Below, piece by piece: positions 36,397-46,058 of a stretch of 64,000 nt of DNA. Made by a program: the position numbers and the translations under genes. The stretch is from contig JBHORE010000003.1 of the NCBI GenBank assembly GCA_042408415.1, positions 1 to 64,000 of the forward strand. The letters run 5' to 3'. This DNA is from Thermobaculum sp042408415. Lineage in GTDB: Bacteria; Chloroflexota; Chloroflexia; Thermobaculales; Thermobaculaceae. Under the pieces are notes generated by a model that saw only the letters and a list, made by a program, of their open reading frames with translations, searched no databases and was not told the origin of the DNA. How positions within the stretch are numbered: position 1 is the first letter of the stretch; each line of letters begins with the position of its first letter.

Positions 36397-37152
36397 CTAT
36401 ATGTTTCCCTTTGCTCCCACAACTATCAGCCTGTCACCTTGGCCATAATAAGGCGTCATGTCCCAACTACCGAAGACGTTTTCTATCTTCAGTCCTGCAG
36501 CCTTGAATAGAAGATAGATCTCTCCAAGAGTATAATTTCTCATCTCAGCCTCAAAAACCACCCTCTTGAGGGTATCAGAGCTACTTATATCCCAGATAAT
36601 AGTAACGTGATCAATAGAGTTAGCTTGGTCTGTCTTTGCAGACACCAACTTCAGAATAATATCCTCACCTCTCCTAAACTTGCCAGCTAGTAATACCTCT
36701 CCGTTGCCAGGTCTCCTGCCAGCAACATCCTCCATGTCCAGAATGAGCAACCCAGACGGCCTCAAAGCTTTCTTAATACCCTCCAAAATCTCCATCGCCT
36801 GCTGTAGATCGTGCACATGCGACCAAGTATTGAGAGCACATATGGCTAGGCCAAAAGTTTCCTCCGGCAAGTTATACAGGCTGTCTTGCATCACACCATG
36901 GATCAGCTTGAATCTCGCCTCAGGCAAACCTGATAGTCGTCTCCTGGCCCTGTCTAACATATGAGGAGAGGCATCAAGACCTACCACCTCGTACCCATGC
37001 TTTACTAAGGGAAGCATCACTCTACCAGTACCACATCCGAGATCAAGCACCGGACCGCCAGTGCGAGCTGCATAGCTGAGATAGAGGTCTATGTCCTCAG
37101 TTACCGAATCATGCTCCAAATCGTATAGTTCCGCAACTAACTCGTCGTACAT
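36397..37152 (-). CDS. Class I SAM-dependent methyltransferase
   Basis: A 251 aa Rossmann-fold methyltransferase. Motif I is VLDLGCGTGRVMLPL (about 35-49), motif II VVGLDASPHML, and a later LAICALNTWSHV. The C-terminal half carries the beta-strand extension of small-molecule methyltransferases. The substrate is unknown. The start is set at ATG 37152 (MYDELVAELYD); the longer open frame upstream is only the antisense of clpS and of the intergenic region. It is divergent from clpS. Confidence 0.8.
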   Translation of the reverse strand: MYDELVAELYDLEHDSVTEDIDLYLSYAARTGGPVLDLGCGTGRVMLPLVKHGYEVVGLDASPHMLDRARRRLSGLPEARFKLIHGVMQDSLYNLPEETFGLAICALNTWSHVHDLQQAMEILEGIKKALRPSGLLILDMEDVAGRRPGNGEVLLAGKFRRGEDIILKLVSAKTDQANSIDHVTIIWDISSSDTLKRVVFEAEMRNYTLGEIYLLFKAAGLKIENVFGSWDMTPYYGQGDRLIVVGAKGNI

Positions 37153-37264
37153 ATCTGAAGCATAAAGAAAGCAGTAACAAGCAAGCAAGTGCCAAACATG
37201 ACCAAACAGATGATAAAATCCAATCTGTAGCAAAAAGACAAGCCAGGATGACGGGAGTGAGATA

Positions 37265-37570
37265 ATGGGGCTTGATTTTGATATGCCTATATACAGAGAA
37301 GTCTCTGGCGAAGAGAAGGAATTACTAGATATACCCGATAGCCTTTTTGGTTGGAAGGTCATACTATGGAATGATGACGTCCATAGCATGGACTACGTCG
37401 TACTCGTCCTCATGAGATGCCTAGGCATGAGCCTAGAGAAAGCAACTCAGGTAATGCTTGAGGCTCATCACAATGGCCAATCGGTTGCTTGGGCAGGAGC
37501 TAAGGAGACTGCAGAGCTCTATCAAGATAGACTACTATCATTTGGACTTACCGCAACGATTGAGAAGTAA
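37265..37570 (+). CDS. clpS: ATP-dependent Clp protease adaptor ClpS
   Basis: Delivers N-degron substrates to a Clp ATPase. It is 101 aa. The key segment WKVILWNDDVHSMDYVVLVL contains the Asn-Asp of the N-end pocket, and the following VMLEAHHNGQSV carries the conserved His. GGGAG precedes the ATG. No clpA is seen in the window but clpC is at 60.8 kb, so ClpC is the likely partner, as in Actinobacteria and cyanobacteria. mutS follows 15 bases later. Confidence 0.92.
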   Translation: MGLDFDMPIYREVSGEEKELLDIPDSLFGWKVILWNDDVHSMDYVVLVLMRCLGMSLEKATQVMLEAHHNGQSVAWAGAKETAELYQDRLLSFGLTATIEK

Positions 37571-37585
37571 CCTCGAAGCACTGTC

Positions 37586-40174
37586 ATGTCTACACCCGCA
37601 AGGCAACAATATCTAAGAATTAAGCAGCAATATCCGGACGCCATACTATTTTTTCGCCTGGGAGACTTTTACGAGACTTTTGACGAAGACGCTAAGATAG
37701 TGTCTTCAGAACTGGACATAGTTCTAACCTCAAGGGAGGTTCGAGGCAAAAAGATACCCATGGCGGGCGTTCCTTACCATGCTGCCGAGGGGTATATCGC
37801 AAAGCTCATCGCTAACGGCCACAAGGTAGCCATATGTGACCAAATAGGTGAGCCAGATGGCAAAAACCTAGTTGAAAGAAAGGTAACCAGAGTACTTACA
37901 CCGGGCACAGTTGATCACCCATCTTTGATAGAAGCTCAAAGAAACAATTACTTGATGGCCCTTTGTTTTAGCAGAGGCAGGGTCGGCTTAGCTTTCGCTG
38001 ATGTATCTACCGGAGACTTCTATGCTACAGAGATAACAGGTGAAGACAGGCTAGATAAGCTCAGAGATGAAATAACTCGGATTCAGCCTTCAGAGGTTTT
38101 GGTAAGCGAGGGCCCAGACAAAGTCCATACTAGTGAAGAACATGTGTGGATGAAACAATCAGGACATCCAGCGCAGATCACGGTATTGGAGTCCTGGAAA
38201 TGGAAAACCGATGTAGCTAGGGACTCGGTATTGTCGCTAACCGATGCCCAATCGTTAGAGGCGTTCGGGCTTGACTCTATGCCAGTAGCTTTGAAATCAG
38301 CTGGGGCCCTAGTTCAATACATCTCTGATACCAATCCAGCTGCTTTATCTACCCTGCGCCCTCCCAGCACATACTTCCTGTCTAACTTTATGCCTCTGGA
38401 TGATAGAACGCGTAGGAACCTAGAGTTGATAGAGAGCACTAGAGGAGATAAATCTCTGTCACTGTTAGCCGTGCTCGATCATACCAGCACCGCCATGGGC
38501 GCTAGAATGCTCAGGAACTGGATTAACCAGCCACTGATATCCAAAGAATCCATAGAAAATAGACTAAACAGAGTACAGGAGTTTGTAGCACATAGCGAAG
38601 CTAGAGAAAGAATAAGAGAAGCACTCAAGCAAGTCTCCGATTTGGAGAGATTAGCCAACCGACTGGTCCAAAAGACTATTACTCCAAGAGAGCTACGTTC
38701 CCTTGCCCTCAGCTTGGAGAAGATTCCAGAACTTGTACAGATACTTCAGCAATGTAACATGCAGCTACAAGTATCCATCCATAACTTCCAACATATAGTC
38801 GACCTTATATTGTCAGCATTGGTGGACGATCCTCCAGCAGTCAGAGGAAGCGGCACGATCATACGTGAGGGTTACTCTCAAGAGCTGGATAGGTTAAGGA
38901 GCGCATCAACAAATGCAAAGCAGTGGATAGCATCTCTCGAGCGCAAGGAACGCGAGGCTACCGGAATCAAAAACCTGCGGATAGGTTACAACAAGGTATT
39001 TGGTTATTACATAGAAGTTACCAACTCATTCAAACACCTAGTACCAGACAGATATATAAGAAAGCAGACACTTGTGGGGGCGGAACGTTTCATAACTCCT
39101 GAGCTGAAGGAGTACGAGTCACTCATACTGAACTCGCAAACAGAAGCTGAGACCATAGAAGAGCAATTGCTTGATGAACTCATAACTAGAATAGCTGGAG
39201 AAGCAGGCAAGATATTCTCAACAGCCAGACAGATAGCCGAGATAGACTGTTACGTATCGCTAGCAGAAGCAGCAGTTAGACACCAGTATGTTAGACCCAT
39301 AGTATCTGAGGATGATGTTATAGAAATCAAGGGGGGCAGACATCCGGTAGTTGAGCTGAGAGCCAGCGAGGGCTTTGTACCTAACGATGCCTTCCTTGAT
39401 CAGGAGACCCATCAAGTACTTATCTTAACCGGGCCCAATATGGCGGGCAAAAGCACCTATCTTAGACAGGTTGCGCTTATAACCCTCATGGCACAAATAG
39501 GGAGCTTCGTACCTGCTGACAGCGCTCGTATAGGGATAGTAGACAGGATATTCACCAGAGTGGGTGCTCAAGACGATATAGCCAGCGGGCAAAGCACATT
39601 TATGGTAGAGATGACTGAGACCGCCTATATACTCGCCCACTGCACTCCCAAATCCCTGGTAATACTGGATGAGATTGGGAGAGGTACAAGTACCTATGAT
39701 GGAATGGCAATCGCACAGGCTGTAGTTGAGTACCTTCACAACAACACTCGGACAAGAGCCAGAACCCTATTTGCTACACACTACCATGAGCTCACATCAT
39801 TAGAAGAATTCCTGCCAAGGGTCAAGAACTTTAGGATGGAAGTTCTTGAGGAAGGCAACGATGTGGTTTTCCTTAGAAAGGTCGTGCCAGGTGGAGCAGA
39901 CAAATCCTATGGCATCCATGTGGCCAAGCTAGCCGGTATTCCGAAATCTGTAATCCGTCGGGCACAAGAGCTCCTAAAAGAGCTAGAAGCACAACTCAAG
40001 AAGGAAGAGGAAGATGATAATCCTCAACTAACTTTTCTCAATCCGGATGATGGATTGCTTCAGGAGCTGGCGGATCTAGACGTGGAATCAATGACTCCTG
40101 TGGAGGCATTGACCAAGCTGTTCGAGATCCGCCAGCGGGCAGCCACTAAGTTGCTTGATCTAAGTAATCCCTAA
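37586..40174 (+). CDS. mutS: DNA mismatch repair protein MutS
   Basis: Recognises base mismatches and small loops. It is 862 aa. The mismatch-binding Phe-x-Glu is present (FRLGDFYETFDEDA, about 19-32). Connector, lever and clamp domains follow. Walker A is TGPNMAGKST and Walker B VILDEIGRGTSTYDG. The C-terminal tail has the usual acidic linker. No mutL is in the window. Its stop overlaps the convergent ndk by four bases. Confidence 0.97.
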   Translation: MSTPARQQYLRIKQQYPDAILFFRLGDFYETFDEDAKIVSSELDIVLTSREVRGKKIPMAGVPYHAAEGYIAKLIANGHKVAICDQIGEPDGKNLVERKVTRVLTPGTVDHPSLIEAQRNNYLMALCFSRGRVGLAFADVSTGDFYATEITGEDRLDKLRDEITRIQPSEVLVSEGPDKVHTSEEHVWMKQSGHPAQITVLESWKWKTDVARDSVLSLTDAQSLEAFGLDSMPVALKSAGALVQYISDTNPAALSTLRPPSTYFLSNFMPLDDRTRRNLELIESTRGDKSLSLLAVLDHTSTAMGARMLRNWINQPLISKESIENRLNRVQEFVAHSEARERIREALKQVSDLERLANRLVQKTITPRELRSLALSLEKIPELVQILQQCNMQLQVSIHNFQHIVDLILSALVDDPPAVRGSGTIIREGYSQELDRLRSASTNAKQWIASLERKEREATGIKNLRIGYNKVFGYYIEVTNSFKHLVPDRYIRKQTLVGAERFITPELKEYESLILNSQTEAETIEEQLLDELITRIAGEAGKIFSTARQIAEIDCYVSLAEAAVRHQYVRPIVSEDDVIEIKGGRHPVVELRASEGFVPNDAFLDQETHQVLILTGPNMAGKSTYLRQVALITLMAQIGSFVPADSARIGIVDRIFTRVGAQDDIASGQSTFMVEMTETAYILAHCTPKSLVILDEIGRGTSTYDGMAIAQAVVEYLHNNTRTRARTLFATHYHELTSLEEFLPRVKNFRMEVLEEGNDVVFLRKVVPGGADKSYGIHVAKLAGIPKSVIRRAQELLKELEAQLKKEEEDDNPQLTFLNPDDGLLQELADLDVESMTPVEALTKLFEIRQRAATKLLDLSNP

Positions 40175-40626
40175 TCCCTCTCCAGTATCCAGTTATCTAT
40201 AGCTCTCTCGTAGCTAAGTATCTCATCGGGAGAGAAAAAGATTGATATCTCCCTCTCTGCCGACTCAGGGCTATCCGAGCCATGTATAACATTTCTGCCC
40301 AGACTAATAGCCAAGTCCCCTCTTATGCTACCGGGAACAGAATCAACAGGGTTAGTAGCCCCCATAGTCTTTCTAACTATGGAAACGGCATTAGGTCCCT
40401 CAAAAACGGCCAGAACTACTGGGCCGGAAGTTATAAAGTTCACCAGTCCTTGAAAGAAAGGCTTATTTACGTGCTCCTGATAATGTGTATGCGCAGTCTC
40501 TCGATCTATCTTAGAGAGCTTTAAAGCAACCAGTTTCAAACCTGTACGCTCTATCCTGGCTATAACCTCTCCTATAAGGCCTCTCTGTACAGCGTCTGGC
40601 TTTACTATTACTAATGTTCTTTCCAA
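40171..40626 (-). CDS. ndk: Nucleoside diphosphate kinase
   Basis: Transfers the gamma phosphate between nucleoside di- and triphosphates. It is 151 aa. RTLVIVKPDAVQRGL opens the protein and the phospho-accepting His is in NVIHGSDS (about H115). The start is placed at TTG 40626 because GGAGG lies six to seven bases upstream and the protein then begins as family members do. A longer frame would add seven unconserved residues. Confidence 0.95.
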   Translation of the reverse strand: MERTLVIVKPDAVQRGLIGEVIARIERTGLKLVALKLSKIDRETAHTHYQEHVNKPFFQGLVNFITSGPVVLAVFEGPNAVSIVRKTMGATNPVDSVPGSIRGDLAISLGRNVIHGSDSPESAEREISIFFSPDEILSYERAIDNWILERD

Positions 40627-40715
40627 ATGATCCCTCCTATAACACAAAGTAATCTATGCCTGGGCCTTGCTGACCCAAGATCAAGAATACCAATAAACAG
40701 ATCAGAAGTTAGTAA

Positions 40716-40937
40716 TTAGCCTATAGCTGGGACCGGTTCTCTCTCTGGCTCCACTTCCGGAGGTTCTTCAGGAGTAGGCTCCAGAGGTATATCTGGTCCT
40801 ATGTCAGGTACAGGTTCAGGTATATCTGGTTCTGGCTCGGGCGGCGTGTCCACCTCGGGATAGTCTGGTGCAGGATTAGTATCTGGTTCATCTGGGATGA
40901 CTGGTATACGCATGTAAGTAATATCAGGCATTAGCAT
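40716..40937 (-). CDS. Small Pro/Glu/Asp-rich protein
   Basis: A 73 aa open frame after an ATITYMR-like start, then almost only Pro, Glu, Asp and hydrophobic residues in irregular PEP/PDI units. It has no membrane segment and would be extended and acidic. Its ATG (40937, or 40931) lies inside the last codons of the metallopeptidase gene, with AAGGA just upstream, so it looks translationally coupled. Low complexity makes chance possible, but the coupling and codon-by-codon consistency favour a real gene. Function unknown. Confidence 0.45.
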   Translation of the reverse strand: MLMPDITYMRIPVIPDEPDTNPAPDYPEVDTPPEPEPDIPEPVPDIGPDIPLEPTPEEPPEVEPEREPVPAIG

Positions 40938-42090
40938 CTATCCTTTCTATCCATAGCTGGGGAGACTTTATCTCCTCAAGGGACGGCAGATTCTCAGGCC
41001 CCTCCCATACTTTGTTCATGAAGCTTATTCCGCGTTCAGCCACCACCTTGTTCACAAAAGCCTCACCCTGACGGTACTGTTCCATCTTTATATGAAGTCC
41101 TGTCAAGCGCGCAAAGAGTTTATCCGCCCAAGAGGCATTGGTCTGTCTTGCATCAAACCTTGATTTAATATAGCTGTAATCCGGCAGTACAGATGAGCCT
41201 ATAGAATTCATAATATGGTTTGAATACCCCTCCAATAGGCTCATTACCGCCTGAAGCTTGCGAAAGATCTCTCTTTGAGCTTGAGGCATGAATATCTCCA
41301 TCCAACCCTCATAATTATCTCTCGAACGCAGGCTGGATATGGCAGTGTTGAGCAGATCCTTACCCCTGAAAGTCTTTACCTGACTGTTTACTACATCAAA
41401 ATAACTCTCCAATAGGCTATTGAAATAATCCCTTAGCCATGGATTAGCCTCAAACTCAAATGCATGAGTAGTTTCATGAAGCGCTATCCACAAGCGCAAA
41501 TTATATCCTGGCAGCCTCAAGTCCCTTTCAAGCTTGCGAATGTTAGGCTCCACGAAATATAAACTGCCACCAACAGGTTCCTTCCCAAGTAGGCTTAGAT
41601 CATATTGTCCAAGCACTCTTCTTGAGAGGTAGCCAAGGAGCACCCCCATCTGTGTGCTCATAAGCTGCTTGTTTACCTGAGAGAACACTAGAGCGCCCAA
41701 CGAGCTAGAATTGTCAAGGTGCGCTTGTATCTCTTCTATCTTACTGAAGAGCTTGCGAAACCCTTCGATATTAGCCTTTATCCACTCTACGCGATCAAAC
41801 ACGTAAACAGTGCCGGTACCATGGATCAGATCCAATCCAGTGTAGCTATGAATGAAAGCTACACTTTGCTGAACCATATCGTTGTACATAAATCCCAAGC
41901 GATGCCTATCGATCACCTCTGAATCTGGTAGAGATTGCACCATATTGATAGCCATCTGCTCTACTTTAGACCAATTAACTAGCCTAGAAGAATCATGATT
42001 TGTAGTTCTCGGTCTGGTAGCAACGTATATAGCACCAAGAGCGGCGCCAATTAGTATCCCTGTTTCTATCTTTCTCCTGTTATTCAGCAT
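40924..42090 (-). CDS. Zincin-like metallopeptidase (F420-biosynthesis-associated family)
   Basis: A 388 aa protein. The N-terminal segment after RRKIETG is hydrophobic (GILIGAALGAIYVA), a likely membrane anchor. The zinc motif HExxH is present as LHETTHAFEFEANPW. The pattern matches the Zincin_2 family (often labelled coenzyme F420 biosynthesis-associated) seen in Actinobacteria and Chloroflexota; substrates are unknown. It starts 18 bases after the selB stop and overlaps the small Pro-rich ORF at its end, forming a three-gene unit. Confidence 0.8.
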   Translation of the reverse strand: MLNNRRKIETGILIGAALGAIYVATRPRTTNHDSSRLVNWSKVEQMAINMVQSLPDSEVIDRHRLGFMYNDMVQQSVAFIHSYTGLDLIHGTGTVYVFDRVEWIKANIEGFRKLFSKIEEIQAHLDNSSSLGALVFSQVNKQLMSTQMGVLLGYLSRRVLGQYDLSLLGKEPVGGSLYFVEPNIRKLERDLRLPGYNLRLWIALHETTHAFEFEANPWLRDYFNSLLESYFDVVNSQVKTFRGKDLLNTAISSLRSRDNYEGWMEIFMPQAQREIFRKLQAVMSLLEGYSNHIMNSIGSSVLPDYSYIKSRFDARQTNASWADKLFARLTGLHIKMEQYRQGEAFVNKVVAERGISFMNKVWEGPENLPSLEEIKSPQLWIERIDANA

Positions 42091-42108
42091 CTTTTTCCTC
42101 TAGCTATA

Positions 42109-43968
42109 CTACCTTCTTACCCTGTAGTCTCCCGATCTCCTGGTGATTCTCTGCTCATCCATGTACTCCAGCAAAGCCAGTACATACTTCCTGCTGGTTC
42201 CCAGCAGATCTCTTGCCCTCGCTACAGTTATAGGTCCACTCTTATCAATATCAGCAAGTATCTTATCAACCATGTCTTCATAAACGTCGATAGAAAAATA
42301 AATATCATCATCCACCTTAACAAGTTTACCCATATCTACCAGAGCCTGTAACAGCTCCCTGTCAGCATCGATTTCTGTTGGAGATGGAGGAGAGCTACCA
42401 CCTGCTCTTATGCTCTCTAATATCCTGTCTGCCTTATACTTTAAGTATGCTGGCACCTCCAAACGCCAATCAGTAGCGCTTACAGAGTCACCTAAATCTT
42501 TTATTATGTTATCCTCTATTAACTTATGTAAAACGGCCGATGTAAACCTAAGAGGTACAGGCAGCTTCTTTCTGAACTCCTCCTTCGGCATTCCCTTTCT
42601 CAAGGGAAAGTTACTATGGTACTCATGGAGCTCTATAGTAACACCTTGCTCGATAGAGTCCCAGAATTCTCTAGTCATTACTAGAGAGTCTGAGTTATAT
42701 CCAGAGCTGATTGATATTAACTGGCTATTCGCTATCATTCCCCTTATGTCATCTTCATGAGCATATCCTAGAGACATCAATAGATCGTTCAAGGGCATAG
42801 GTCCATAGAGGCTTAGGATGGATACAACCTTATCGTTGATGCTACCTCTATGAAGGATATTCATCAGCTGTAATATCGCTGAATCGCTACGCTTATGCCT
42901 TCTAGGATATGGGGACAATACTATTCCTCCGCCCACCGTAACAGAAGGAGATGCTTTCCTCAGTATGAAATAGTCGCCTGGAGAGACCACCACAGGATCA
43001 CTCAACCTAAGTTGGGCATATCCAGAACTCCCAGGATCTATGGTATCTATTACCAATAAGCTCAGGATAGCCTGAGATTGAGTGGTACCTGAGAAGAACT
43101 CCAACTTATCGGCATGGGTGATTGGATCATCTAGGTCACTTACTGCTCTCACATACACATCAATTCGCTTTGTTGGTCTAAACTTACCAGGAGTAACAAG
43201 CACATCTCCTCTCTGGATATCAGAGACATCTACTCCCGACAGGTTTACAGCCACCCTCCTACCCGGACCAACAGAACTAATTTGATTCTTGTGGCTTTGA
43301 AGCCCTCTTATTCGAGCCCGTTTCCCAGTAGGAAGTATCTCTACTTCTTGCCCCAGAATAAGAGAGCCCTCGATTAGGGTCCCTGTAACCACAGTACCAA
43401 AACCCTTGATAGTAAAAACTCGATCGATTGGTAACCTAGGCACACCTTTTACACTTCGAGGGGAATCCACCAAAATAGAATCTAAAATCTTAACTAAGTC
43501 ACCCAGCCCCTTACCAGTGCGCGATGAAACACAAACGATAGGCGATCCCTCCAATACTGTACCCTTAAGGAGCTGGAGTACATCCTCGTATACGAGAGAT
43601 AACCACTCTTCATCCACCAAGTCCACTTTAGTCAGAGCTACTACAGCCTTAGATATCTCAAGCAGGTCGAGAATCGCCAGGTGTTCCTTCGTCTGAGGCA
43701 TGACACCCTCATCTGCAGCTATTACTAGAATAGCCGCATCTATGCCTCCTACACCTGCAAGCATATTTTTGATGAATCTCTCATGACCAGGAACATCTAC
43801 TATCGATACCTCTCTGCCAGAGGGTAGCCTCAGCCAAGCAAATCCCAGATCAATAGTCATCTCACGGGCTTTCTCTTCTTGCAGCCTGTCAGGGTCGATT
43901 CCTGTGAGAGCCTTGACGAGGGTACTCTTGCCATGATCTACGTGACCAGCAGTGCCAATGACAAACAC
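42109..43968 (-). CDS. selB: Selenocysteine-specific translation elongation factor SelB
   Basis: Carries selenocysteyl-tRNA to UGA codons marked by a SECIS hairpin. It is 619 aa. The GTPase domain has G1 GHVDHGKST, G3 DVPGHERF and G4 TKVD. Beta-barrel domains 2-3 follow. The C-terminal third holds winged-helix repeats, ending in ARDLLGTSRKYVLALLEYMD, that bind SECIS RNA. The start is GTG with AGGAG seven bases upstream. selA, selD and tRNA-Sec are not in the window, and no UGA-interrupted reading frame was seen. Confidence 0.95.
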   Translation of the reverse strand: MFVIGTAGHVDHGKSTLVKALTGIDPDRLQEEKAREMTIDLGFAWLRLPSGREVSIVDVPGHERFIKNMLAGVGGIDAAILVIAADEGVMPQTKEHLAILDLLEISKAVVALTKVDLVDEEWLSLVYEDVLQLLKGTVLEGSPIVCVSSRTGKGLGDLVKILDSILVDSPRSVKGVPRLPIDRVFTIKGFGTVVTGTLIEGSLILGQEVEILPTGKRARIRGLQSHKNQISSVGPGRRVAVNLSGVDVSDIQRGDVLVTPGKFRPTKRIDVYVRAVSDLDDPITHADKLEFFSGTTQSQAILSLLVIDTIDPGSSGYAQLRLSDPVVVSPGDYFILRKASPSVTVGGGIVLSPYPRRHKRSDSAILQLMNILHRGSINDKVVSILSLYGPMPLNDLLMSLGYAHEDDIRGMIANSQLISISSGYNSDSLVMTREFWDSIEQGVTIELHEYHSNFPLRKGMPKEEFRKKLPVPLRFTSAVLHKLIEDNIIKDLGDSVSATDWRLEVPAYLKYKADRILESIRAGGSSPPSPTEIDADRELLQALVDMGKLVKVDDDIYFSIDVYEDMVDKILADIDKSGPITVARARDLLGTSRKYVLALLEYMDEQRITRRSGDYRVRR

Positions 43969-44114
43969 AGACGAGCTCCTGAGAAGAATAACGAGAGTGT
44001 AAAAGAATAAAGAAAAGTAAAGTCGGCAGGTGGATTATATCACAGAGAAATAAGTAAAGTAATAAGGCATATATACGAAAACGCTCAACGGTTATAATGG
44101 CAGGTGGAGGTATG

Positions 44115-45761
44115 ATGTCACAATCACTGTACCGGAAGTACCGCTCGCAAACTTTTGATGAACTCGTAGGCCAGGAGCATGTCAAGAAGACTCTGATAAA
44201 CGCTATTAGGTCCGGCAAGATTGCTCATGCCTACCTGTTCTGCGGCCCTAGAGGTACCGGCAAAACCTCCACTGCTAGGCTATTGGCCAAGGCAGTAAAT
44301 TGCCTTTCAGAAGATACCAAACCCTGCAACAGTTGCAGTGCATGCCTATCCATAAATGAGGGTAGAGCAGTAGATCTTATAGAGATCGATGCAGCCAGCA
44401 GGAGAAAGGTAGAAGACGTAGCTGATATCATCGAGAGGGTCAACTTTGCTCCTGCTGAGCTGAGATATAAGGTCTATATAATAGATGAAGTCCACATGCT
44501 AACCACCCACGCATTCAATGCGCTTCTCAAGACCTTAGAGGAGCCTCCAGCACATGCCATCTTTGTGCTGGCAACAACTGAGGTCTGGAAAGTGCTACCT
44601 ACAATAATCTCTAGATGTCAAAGATTCGACTTTAGAAGAATCGCTCCTAGGGAGATAGTAGAGCGACTGGCGTTCATAGCTGAGAACGAAAACATTAGGA
44701 TACAGAAGGATGCCCTGATTGCTATAGCGAAAGCCAGCACAGGAAGCCTAAGAGATGCAATAAGCATCCTCGACCAGCTTACGGTATATGGCGACGAGGA
44801 GATAACGCTGGAGCATGTAAAACAGCTGCTGGGCATAGTAGGGGAAGATGTAGTAGCTGACTTCGTGGGAGCAATCATAGATAGCGATACTCAAGCAGCA
44901 CTCTCATTGCTGTCACAACTGTCTGAGCACGGCATAGACCCTAGGCAATTTACCCATGAGCTTGTGAGCTATTTGAGAGATCTAATGCTACTCAAAGCCT
45001 ATAACCAAAACGCCAGCAAGGCGGGAATAGAAAGGATGTCGCTCCAGGCTATAAGCGAGCAGGCAAGCAGGGTTAGCATAGGTAGATTACACGAAATCAC
45101 TGAGAAGTTTAGCACGCTAGACTATACAATACGTACTGGGCCTTACGGTTACCTACCACTGGAATTGGCAGCTGTCGCACTCACAAATCCACAATCCTAT
45201 GGAAGGACAGATAATCAAAGGCAGCAATCTAGCCCGACGCACACAAACAGTAAATCTGTTATTCATAGAGTTGAAGAGGTAGCAGAAGACGTTAAGGATG
45301 CGATAAGCGACATGGTCGCCAAGGTAACATCAAAGAACGATGCTCTGCTGTATGAAGCTCAACCCTCACAAAGCGAAACAATAACATTAGATAGGGTACA
45401 GGCAAGTTGGCAAAGAATATTGGACAGATTGAAAGCAAGCAGTCTCAAGGTACAAGCCCTGCTAAAGGCAGGGAGGCCAGTAGCGGTTGAAGATGGTAAC
45501 ACCTTAGTCCTAGAGTTTCAATTCGACTTCCATAAAAAGAACATTGAAGAACCCTCAAACAGAGAGCTTGTGGAATCTACTCTTCAGAAGGTCTTAGGGG
45601 GAACATGGAAAATACAATGCGTACTAAGCAGTGAGCAATCAGATCTAAATCCAACAGATACAAGAACTGAGAGGGAGAAACTTAGCTCAGATCCCAGGGT
45701 AAGAGCCGCAGTACAAATCTTTAACGGCAGAATCGTCGAGATAAATGGAGGAGAGTCATGA
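44115..45761 (+). CDS. dnaX: DNA polymerase III subunit gamma/tau
   Basis: The clamp-loader ATPase of the replicase, 548 aa. Walker A is CGPRGTGKTSTARLLAKAVNC, with a zinc cluster in CNSCSAC. DEVHML and the SRC finger (ISRCQRFDF) are intact. The C-terminal tau-like part is variable. The start is placed at ATG 44115 because GGAGG is at 44106-44110 and a TATAAT overlaps the alternative ATG at 44097. No A/T slippery site for a frameshifted gamma form was found. ybaB follows, overlapping by four bases. Confidence 0.95.
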   Translation: MSQSLYRKYRSQTFDELVGQEHVKKTLINAIRSGKIAHAYLFCGPRGTGKTSTARLLAKAVNCLSEDTKPCNSCSACLSINEGRAVDLIEIDAASRRKVEDVADIIERVNFAPAELRYKVYIIDEVHMLTTHAFNALLKTLEEPPAHAIFVLATTEVWKVLPTIISRCQRFDFRRIAPREIVERLAFIAENENIRIQKDALIAIAKASTGSLRDAISILDQLTVYGDEEITLEHVKQLLGIVGEDVVADFVGAIIDSDTQAALSLLSQLSEHGIDPRQFTHELVSYLRDLMLLKAYNQNASKAGIERMSLQAISEQASRVSIGRLHEITEKFSTLDYTIRTGPYGYLPLELAAVALTNPQSYGRTDNQRQQSSPTHTNSKSVIHRVEEVAEDVKDAISDMVAKVTSKNDALLYEAQPSQSETITLDRVQASWQRILDRLKASSLKVQALLKAGRPVAVEDGNTLVLEFQFDFHKKNIEEPSNRELVESTLQKVLGGTWKIQCVLSSEQSDLNPTDTRTEREKLSSDPRVRAAVQIFNGRIVEINGGES

Positions 45762-46057
45762 ATCAGAGAATGGTAAGAGAACTTCAAAATCAGATGATGA
45801 AGATCCAGGAACAACTAGAGCACGAAACCGTAGAGGTTACAGCTGGTGGCGGGGCGATCACTGCGGTCATGAACGGACATATGAAGCTACTGAGCATCAA
45901 GATTGACCCAGAGGTTGTGGATCCTGAAGACGTGGAGACTCTGGAAGATCTAGTAGTTGCCGCAGTAAACGAAGCAATAACCAAAGCCCAGGAGCTAGCC
46001 GCACAACGCATGTCCGTACTAACTGGCGGGATGAAGATTCCGGGACTCAACTTCTAA
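45758..46057 (+). CDS. ybaB: YbaB/EbfC nucleoid-associated protein
   Basis: A 99 aa DNA-binding protein of the YbaB family. It has an N-terminal helix rich in Gln/Met (NQMMKIQEQLEHETVEVTAG), then a beta sheet, with the characteristic MNGHMKLLSIKIDPEVVDPED. It forms dimers and follows dnaX in most bacteria; the usual third gene, recR, is missing here. Its ATG overlaps the dnaX stop. Confidence 0.93.
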   Translation: MNQRMVRELQNQMMKIQEQLEHETVEVTAGGGAITAVMNGHMKLLSIKIDPEVVDPEDVETLEDLVVAAVNEAITKAQELAAQRMSVLTGGMKIPGLNF

Positions 46058-46058
46058 C

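Noticed and set aside
37153..37389. 79-codon N-terminal extension of the methyltransferase frame
   Set aside because: It runs antisense through the start of clpS and its leader, has no family similarity, and the methyltransferase fold begins at ATG 37152.
45500..45620. Programmed frameshift site in dnaX
   Set aside because: Only a run of five A is present (near 45535), with no slippery heptamer or clear downstream stem.
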